NCBI GenBank assembly: GCA_022495995.1 | Contig: JAFEMH010007447.1 | Location: 25,401-89,400 of the forward strand | Source of the DNA: Adenophora triphylla var. japonica | Taxonomy: Eukaryota > Streptophyta > Magnoliopsida > Asterales > Campanulaceae | Direction of reading: 5' to 3' | Length of the DNA: 64,000 nucleotides | Notes under the pieces: generated by a model | Told to the model about the DNA's origin: nothing | Databases searched by the model: none | What the model saw: the letters and a program-made list of their open reading frames with translations, nothing else | In this document: piece after piece, positions 59,029 to 64,000 of the stretch | How positions within the stretch are numbered: the first letter of the stretch is position 1 | Layout: each line of letters opens with the position of its first letter | Translations under genes and position numbers: made by a program

Positions 59029-59558
59029 ATCTTAAGGATTACCAAGAGATTGCTTTGATAGATTAATAGTTTTATTTTATTAGTATTTTTCAAGATTGTT
59101 AGCTTAGCAAATTAGTCATTGTGGTTAGGATTTCCCTTTTGCCATTAATAAAATGCATTTGATTAATAAAAGGACAAAATTAAATTTATTTATTTGATTA
59201 GACCGAACCCGAAGGCTGCCTACGTTCCTCTTTTACAGCAATTAAATAAGAGGCTCAGGTCTAACGTAGTTCATTTTTGAGAGAAAAAGGACAAAATACG
59301 GTTTCATGCCGGGGGGTAATCTCGCACGAGACAAGGCCTCTCTCTTTCTTTTTTTTATGCACACCCTTTCTTTTGCCTAGGCTGCCCTTTCGGGTTTTCA
59401 ACCTAGCGGGCTTCTTTTCTTGTGCAAGCTCTAATTTTTGCCTAGGCCGTCCCCTTCGGGATTTTTAACCTAACGAGCATTTTTCTTTTTAAGAGGCCAA
59501 GTCACGCGAAGTATTTCTTGAGTTTGTCCATGTTGGTAAGCCGATAGGCGATCTCCAT
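59029..59558. other. Spacer between the antisense ORF and Tat-2 integrase
   Basis: No gene. It contains a conserved block read on the minus strand as GAACTACGTTAGACCTGAG ... GAACGTAGGCAGCC (59212-59272) and one CpG near-palindrome TCTCGCACGAGAC (59320-59332). Also a duplicated phrase TTTTGCCTAGGC...CCCTTTCGGG/CCCCTTCGGG (59370-59470). Confidence 0.55.
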
Positions 59559-60783
59559 CTAAGTCTGCAAGTGAAGGGCTCCCCCAGAGAATATCTTCTT
59601 TATGATGTAGGGTCCTATCCATCTTGGTCCCCATTTGCCTAGTGGGTTGAAAGGTCCAGGACGATGCTCACGGAGAACCAGGTCGCCCACACTGATGTTC
59701 CTTGTCTTGACTTTTTTGTTGAAAGCTTTTGCCATTCTTCTTTGGTAAGCTTGGGTGTGTTCGGCTGCTTTCAGCCTCCTTTCGTCTAGAAAGTCTAACT
59801 CTTCGTATCTTCTTTCTAACCTGTCGACTTCATTCACTTGGTTTTCTAGGAGAACCCTTAGTGATGGTATTTCCAATTCTATTGGCAAGACAGCCTCCAT
59901 TTCGAATGTGAGGGCGTAGGGGGTCTCTCCTGTAGCTGTTCGGATTGATGTGCAGTATCCCCACAGTGCGAAGGGTAACTTGTCGGGCCGGTCTTTCCCG
60001 GTGGCGCCATCTTTCGATGATGGTTTCGATTGTCTTGTTTGCGGCTTCAAGCCTGCTCCATTATTGCGAGGCACTGTAAGGAGATGACTTATGTCTTGTG
60101 ATTTTATACTCAGTTAGGAGGTGATCGGTTTCCTTCTTGAAGTGCGAGCCATTATCGGATATCATCCCTTGCGGGACCCCGTATCGGCAGATGATGTTGT
60201 GTTTGATGAATTCTACGACCTTTATGGCATTCAAAACTTTATAGGAGGCGACCTCGACCCATTTAGTGAAATAGTCGATGGCCTCTAGGACGAAGCAGTG
60301 CCCATTGGCTCCTGTGGGTGTGACCTTTCCAATCACGTCTATCCCCCACGTCGAGAACGGCCAATGAGAAGTCATAGGGTATAGCAAGGACGGCGGTGCG
60401 TGTTGAAAGTTGGCGTGTATCTGACACTTATGACACTTCTTGACCATTCTGGTACAGTTGGCTTCCATGGTCAGCCAAAAGTACCCTTGTCTGATGATCT
60501 CTTTGGTGAGCATGTTTTCACTTATGTGGGTTCCACATATGCCTTGATGAACATGGTCCATTATTTCTCGGGCCTCTTCCTCGGTGGCACAATGGAGGTT
60601 TCCTTGGGAATGCTTCTTGAATAGACGACCAGCTATGATGGAGTAATTAGCGGCCAACCTCTTAAGGGCAATTTGAGTCTTCGATGTTGTCTCGGGTGGG
60701 ATGGTTCCATCTAGGATGAAATGCCAAATATCATGGTACCATGGTTTCTCTTTGGAGTTTTCAACAATGGCACATTCGGACAA
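59559..60783 (-). pseudogene. Tat-2 integrase
   Basis: The frame from 60783 contains the zinc part HQGICGTH ... CHKCQIH, the core WGIDVIGKV and DYFTKWVE, and SDNGSHF. It reaches a TAA at 60061-60063. The glutamate of the DDE triad (in GLEAANK) lies just after it in shifted frames. The C-terminal segment (60074-59559) has LPFALWGYCTSIRTATGE, MEAVLPIELEIPSLRVL and GDLVLREHRPGPFNPLGKW, the usual Tat integrase tail. Two frameshifts and one stop break it. Confidence 0.92.
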
Positions 60784-63058
60784 CCATTTGTCTTTGCAGT
60801 CATGGAGATCTATCTAGCAGCGCAGATGGCGGGAGTTGAACGTCGTGTTATTTTGAAGGTTTGGCCCGCTTTTCCTTTAGGGATTTCGACCAAGGAAGCG
60901 AGTGTGGCTAATGCATCTGCGAACCGATTTTGTCTCTAGGAAGATAGTGGAACGAGACATCCTGAAATTGTTGCGCCAACTCTTGGAGGTGGGCACTGTA
61001 TCTTTGAAGGGTTGGATCTTGGATCCACCACTTTTTCAGTGTCTGATTGATGATTAATTGGGAGTCCCCAAATACCCCAAGTTCGGTCATGTTGCGTTCT
61101 AGGGCTGCCTCAAGCCCCGCTATACAAGCCTCATATTCCGCGGTGTTGTTGGTTGCTTGTCAAAGTCAAGACGTATTGCTAGTGGAGTATAGATGTCGTC
61201 GAGTCTACCAACAACATTCCGATGCCGAACCCTCTCTTGTTAGGTGCGCCATCGAAAAATAATTGCCACTTATTTTCATCGTCTATGCTCATGATGTCTT
61301 CATCGGGGAAATTATGGGTCTTCCCCTTCAATTCGTCACAAGGAAATTCGGCCAATGGTCTGCGAATACACTCCCCCGACGGATTTCCCGAGTGACGTAA
61401 GTGATATAATATCCCGCGGCATGAAATACCATTTGGCCAATCTCGAAGACAAATTTGATTTTTCTAGGATATATTTCAACGGATCCATTCTTGCACTGCG
61501 ACGAACCGGGAAGGCTTCCATATAGTGCTTTTGTCTTTGTGATACCCAAACGAGAGCGGCGCAAGATTTGTCGAGTGGAGAGTATTTGATTTTTCTTTGC
61601 CTTGGAATCTGCGGTGACAAAGTAGATGGCATTCTCGTGTGTGAGGCAGTGTTCTTGACGAGCATAGCCCCAAGCGCATTGTCAGTAACTGTGAGGTATA
61701 GCTTTAAGGGCTTTTCCTTGTGTGGTGGAACCAGGATGGGTGGGGAAGTTAAGTAATGCTTAACTTCCTCGAATGCTTCTTGACATTCTTTGGTCCACTC
61801 TTGCGGTGCGTTTTCTTAAGTAGCTTGAAGATAGGATCGCACATTGTAGTCGATTGATTGATGAATCAAGCGATATATTAGAGTCTGCCCATGAATCCTT
61901 TTACCTCTTTACGCATACGGGTGGAGGCATGTCTATGATGGCCTTTATCTTGGTGGGGTCTGCTTCTATGCCACGCTCAGTGACCATGTACCCTAAGATT
62001 TTCCCTTTGACTACTCCGAATGAGCATTTGGCGGGGTTGAGCCTCATCTTGTGTTGTCTCAGTCGATTGAAGAATTTTCTCGAGATCTACGAAGTGCTTG
62101 ACCATCTGTCCCTTTTGAGTGGACAATCATGTCGTCCACGTATACCTCTATTTCTTTGTGGATCATGTCATGGAATAGTGTCATGAGCGCCCTTTGGTAA
62201 GTAGCCCCGGCGTTCTTGAGACCAAACGGCATGACCGTGTAACGAACGTTCCCAAGGTGTGGTGCATGCAGTTTTGTGTTGATCCTCCTCTGTCATGAGG
62301 ATTTGGTTATACCCTGCGAAGCCATCAATGAATGAGCGGACTTCGTATGCGGCTGTGGCATCAACCAACATGTCTATATTTGGTAGCGGGAAGTCATCTT
62401 TAGGGGATGCCTTGTTCAAATCTCTGAAATTGACTCAGACTCGCATTTTCCCATTCGACTTGGCTACTTGTACCGTGTTTGCTAGCCATTCCGGATACTC
62501 GATCACTTTGATAAACCCCACTTTCAAGAGTTTCATGATTTCCTCTTTTACTTGCATTGACCATTCCGGCTTGATTCTGCGTAGTTTCTGTTTGATTGGC
62601 TTGGCGTTGGGTAGCAGTGGTATCTTGTATTCTACAATCGACTGATTTAACCCAGGCATATCTTTGTAGGACCAAACAAAGACGTCGACATATTCTCTGA
62701 GGAGCCGCGTCAAGGTCTCTCTGTCTTCCCCCTTGAAGAAGCTGCCGATCTTTGTTTCTCTGGGGTCTTCTGTTGTCCCGAGATTAACCGTTTGCATTTC
62801 CTCGTCGTCAACAGGGCCATTCTTTCCACAACGACCTGCTTGCTTAGCTAATTATTTTAAAATTTGTTCGTTTTCTTGATCTATCTCATCGTATGATTCA
62901 TTATTAACGTGTTCATTATATTGATTATTATTAGTTAATTCATCATTTACGATGTTAGCAATCTCAGGGTACTCGAAAAGATCAAAGTTTTCGTTAAGGA
63001 AGTAAGGGAATACATGCTCGGCCACCGCCTCGATTTCCTCTTGAGTGAGTTGCAGCAT
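60784..63058 (-). pseudogene. Tat-2 pol: RT, RNase H and second RNase H
   Basis: The frame 63058-62435 holds the RT approach (acidic linker, GSFFKGEDRETLTRLL, VFVWSYKDMPGL, IEYPEWLANTV). It has a stop near 62852 and another at 62435. RT continues as VNFRDLNKASPKDDFPLP with frame changes; the catalytic EVYVDDMIVHSK lies at about 62125-62160. RNase H is at 61665-61336, with frame changes. A second, archaeal-type RNase H runs from about 61262 to 60908 (ATNNTAEYEACIAGLEAAL, VFGDSQLIINQ). The second RNase H places it in the Tat lineage. Multiple lesions. Confidence 0.9.
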
Positions 63059-64000
63059 CGAGAGGTGGGCCTGGTTACTAATGTGAAAGATACGGGGCCC
63101 CTATCTTCCTGCGGGGATGGGGGGAGTGCAACCAAGCTCTTTGATCATGAAGTCTTCATCAACAATGTCGGTCCTCAGGTAGGCGTGCCGGTTTAAATTG
63201 CGGCTCATCACATTTACTGTATTAGCCTTGTGTAATCAATAATTAGAGGCATCCCCCTTGGAGATTGCAATTGGATACGGCGTCTTCTAACCGGCACGTG
63301 AGTCACTTCAAGCTGTCGCTTTGGCATGTCTTCTCCCAACACTGAAAGTCCCATTTGCTTGTCGTTTACGCCTTCTTGCCCCACAAATCTTTAGGGATTA
63401 GCGAAACGATTTCCATTTCATCTGAGTGAAGCTTGCTCAGCGATCATTATTTGAAGATTTCAAAAGCCCGGTTGGCGCTTTCCACTTTATGGAGTCGAGT
63501 CCATGGTTACCGAAAAGATAAAGTAGGGAATGCTTTCCCTTCCCGGACGAAGTAGCCATTGAAGTGTCTTTCGATATGGCTCGAGGTTTGCAATCTTTGA
63601 CCTTTGGGTCGTTGTGGCCTTTGTATGTGGTTCCTTCCCGCTTGATTTGAGTGAAGTCCCACTCTTCTTAAATGCGTCATCTCCATCGTGGATGGAAATG
63701 ATGTATCTAGGCCATGCTTTTGTGTGTGGTGGGGGAACCGGTGGTGGTTACTGTTATCCCTTGCGAAGTGTTTTCCAGAGCCCCGAAGCCGAGTATCCTT
63801 TTACTTTGCATCATTCTCCAAACAGGAAGGTTTCGAGAAAAAAGCGAAGTGCTTTGGGTAATCATTTTCGTTGCAAGTTTCTATGACATTCACGGTGCTT
63901 TCTTTCTCGATCTCAAATAAGTAATCGAAAATTGAAAAGGGAAATCTTGACTAACTATTATTCCAAAAGCAAACTTGATACTCTTGCCTGAAATGAGGAT
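63059..64000 (-). other. Decayed upstream pol/gag region of Tat-2
   Basis: Minus-strand similarity is weak: short phrases such as RTDIVDEDFMIKELG (about 63130-63180) suggest the protease-RT linker. No intact ORF or clear protease motif was found, and the plus-strand ORF at 63614-63920 is not recognised. Confidence 0.4.

Larger units (their letters stand above)
39246..64000 (-). mobile_element. Tat-2: large Ty3/gypsy Tat-lineage element (5' end beyond window)
   Basis: The 3' LTR is LTR-2 (39246-40217). Reading leftward on the minus strand from 63058 come RT, RNase H, second RNase H and integrase, ending at 59559. After that come two opposite-strand ORFs, a tandem-repeat stretch and the purine tract. 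It is interrupted by the Ogre-like element at 42362-55847. Without that insertion at least 11.3 kb are visible. Gag, protease and 5' LTR are expected to the right of the window or in its decayed last kilobase. Confidence 0.78.

Overview
This is nuclear DNA of a flowering plant, most likely a eudicot. The only recognisable host gene is the 3' part of a plant 1-acyl-sn-glycerol-3-phosphate acyltransferase (LPAT2 type, positions 1-3077, plus strand, six visible exons with GT-AG introns). Almost everything to its right is a deep nest of transposable elements. No rRNA, tRNA gene, CRISPR array or bacterial-style operon was seen. The taxon cannot be fixed below eudicot from this window.

Layout. (1) 1-4228: LPAT2 with a small Stowaway MITE and a LINE scrap in its large intron, then a 593-bp insertion bracketed by perfect 59-bp direct repeats just past the stop codon. 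(2) 4229-10732: a minus-strand Helitron carrying exon fragments of a Rab-E1-type GTPase gene and of a USP/U-box protein gene. It is split by a 5-kb solo LTR with a 5-bp target duplication. That LTR is split by a second Helitron with a PIF1-like helicase remnant, which holds two Stowaway MITEs around a TA microsatellite. (3) 10899-11759: a minus-strand LTR fragment. (4) 12376-35041: a plus-strand Tnt1-like copia element (Copia-A), cut at 12917 by a complete minus-strand copia element (Copia-B, 12918-30745) and at 32928 by a solo LTR of the same Copia-B family. The 5' LTR of Copia-B is itself cut by a minus-strand Ty3/gypsy element of the Tat lineage (Tat-1, 20801-30551). (5) 36203-37238: a long imperfect palindrome. 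(6) 37906-64000: two staggered minus-strand LTRs and the 3' part of a second Tat-lineage element (Tat-2), which runs off the right edge. Between its integrase and 3' LTR it carries two opposite-strand gene-like ORFs (plant-mobile-domain-like and DUF7745-like). The first of these is cut at 42361 by an Ogre-like plus-strand element (42362-55847) that has gag but no pol and a 3' region full of short tandem arrays.

How the parts fit. LTR ends, target-site duplications, primer-binding sites and Helitron termini give a relative insertion order: Copia-A before Copia-B before Tat-1, Tat-2 before the Ogre-like element, and Helitron A before the solo LTR before Helitron B before the Stowaways. All element ORFs carry stops, frameshifts or deletions, so none looks autonomous. 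The most interesting signals are the gene-capturing Helitron, the antisense ORFs of both Tat elements, a CpG-rich near-palindrome shared by the Tat-2 LTR U3 and its antisense promoters, a conserved block recurring in the 3' regions of different Tat-type elements, and a gag-only Ogre-like element with about six tandem arrays. All functional statements are read from sequence and family knowledge; no database search was run.
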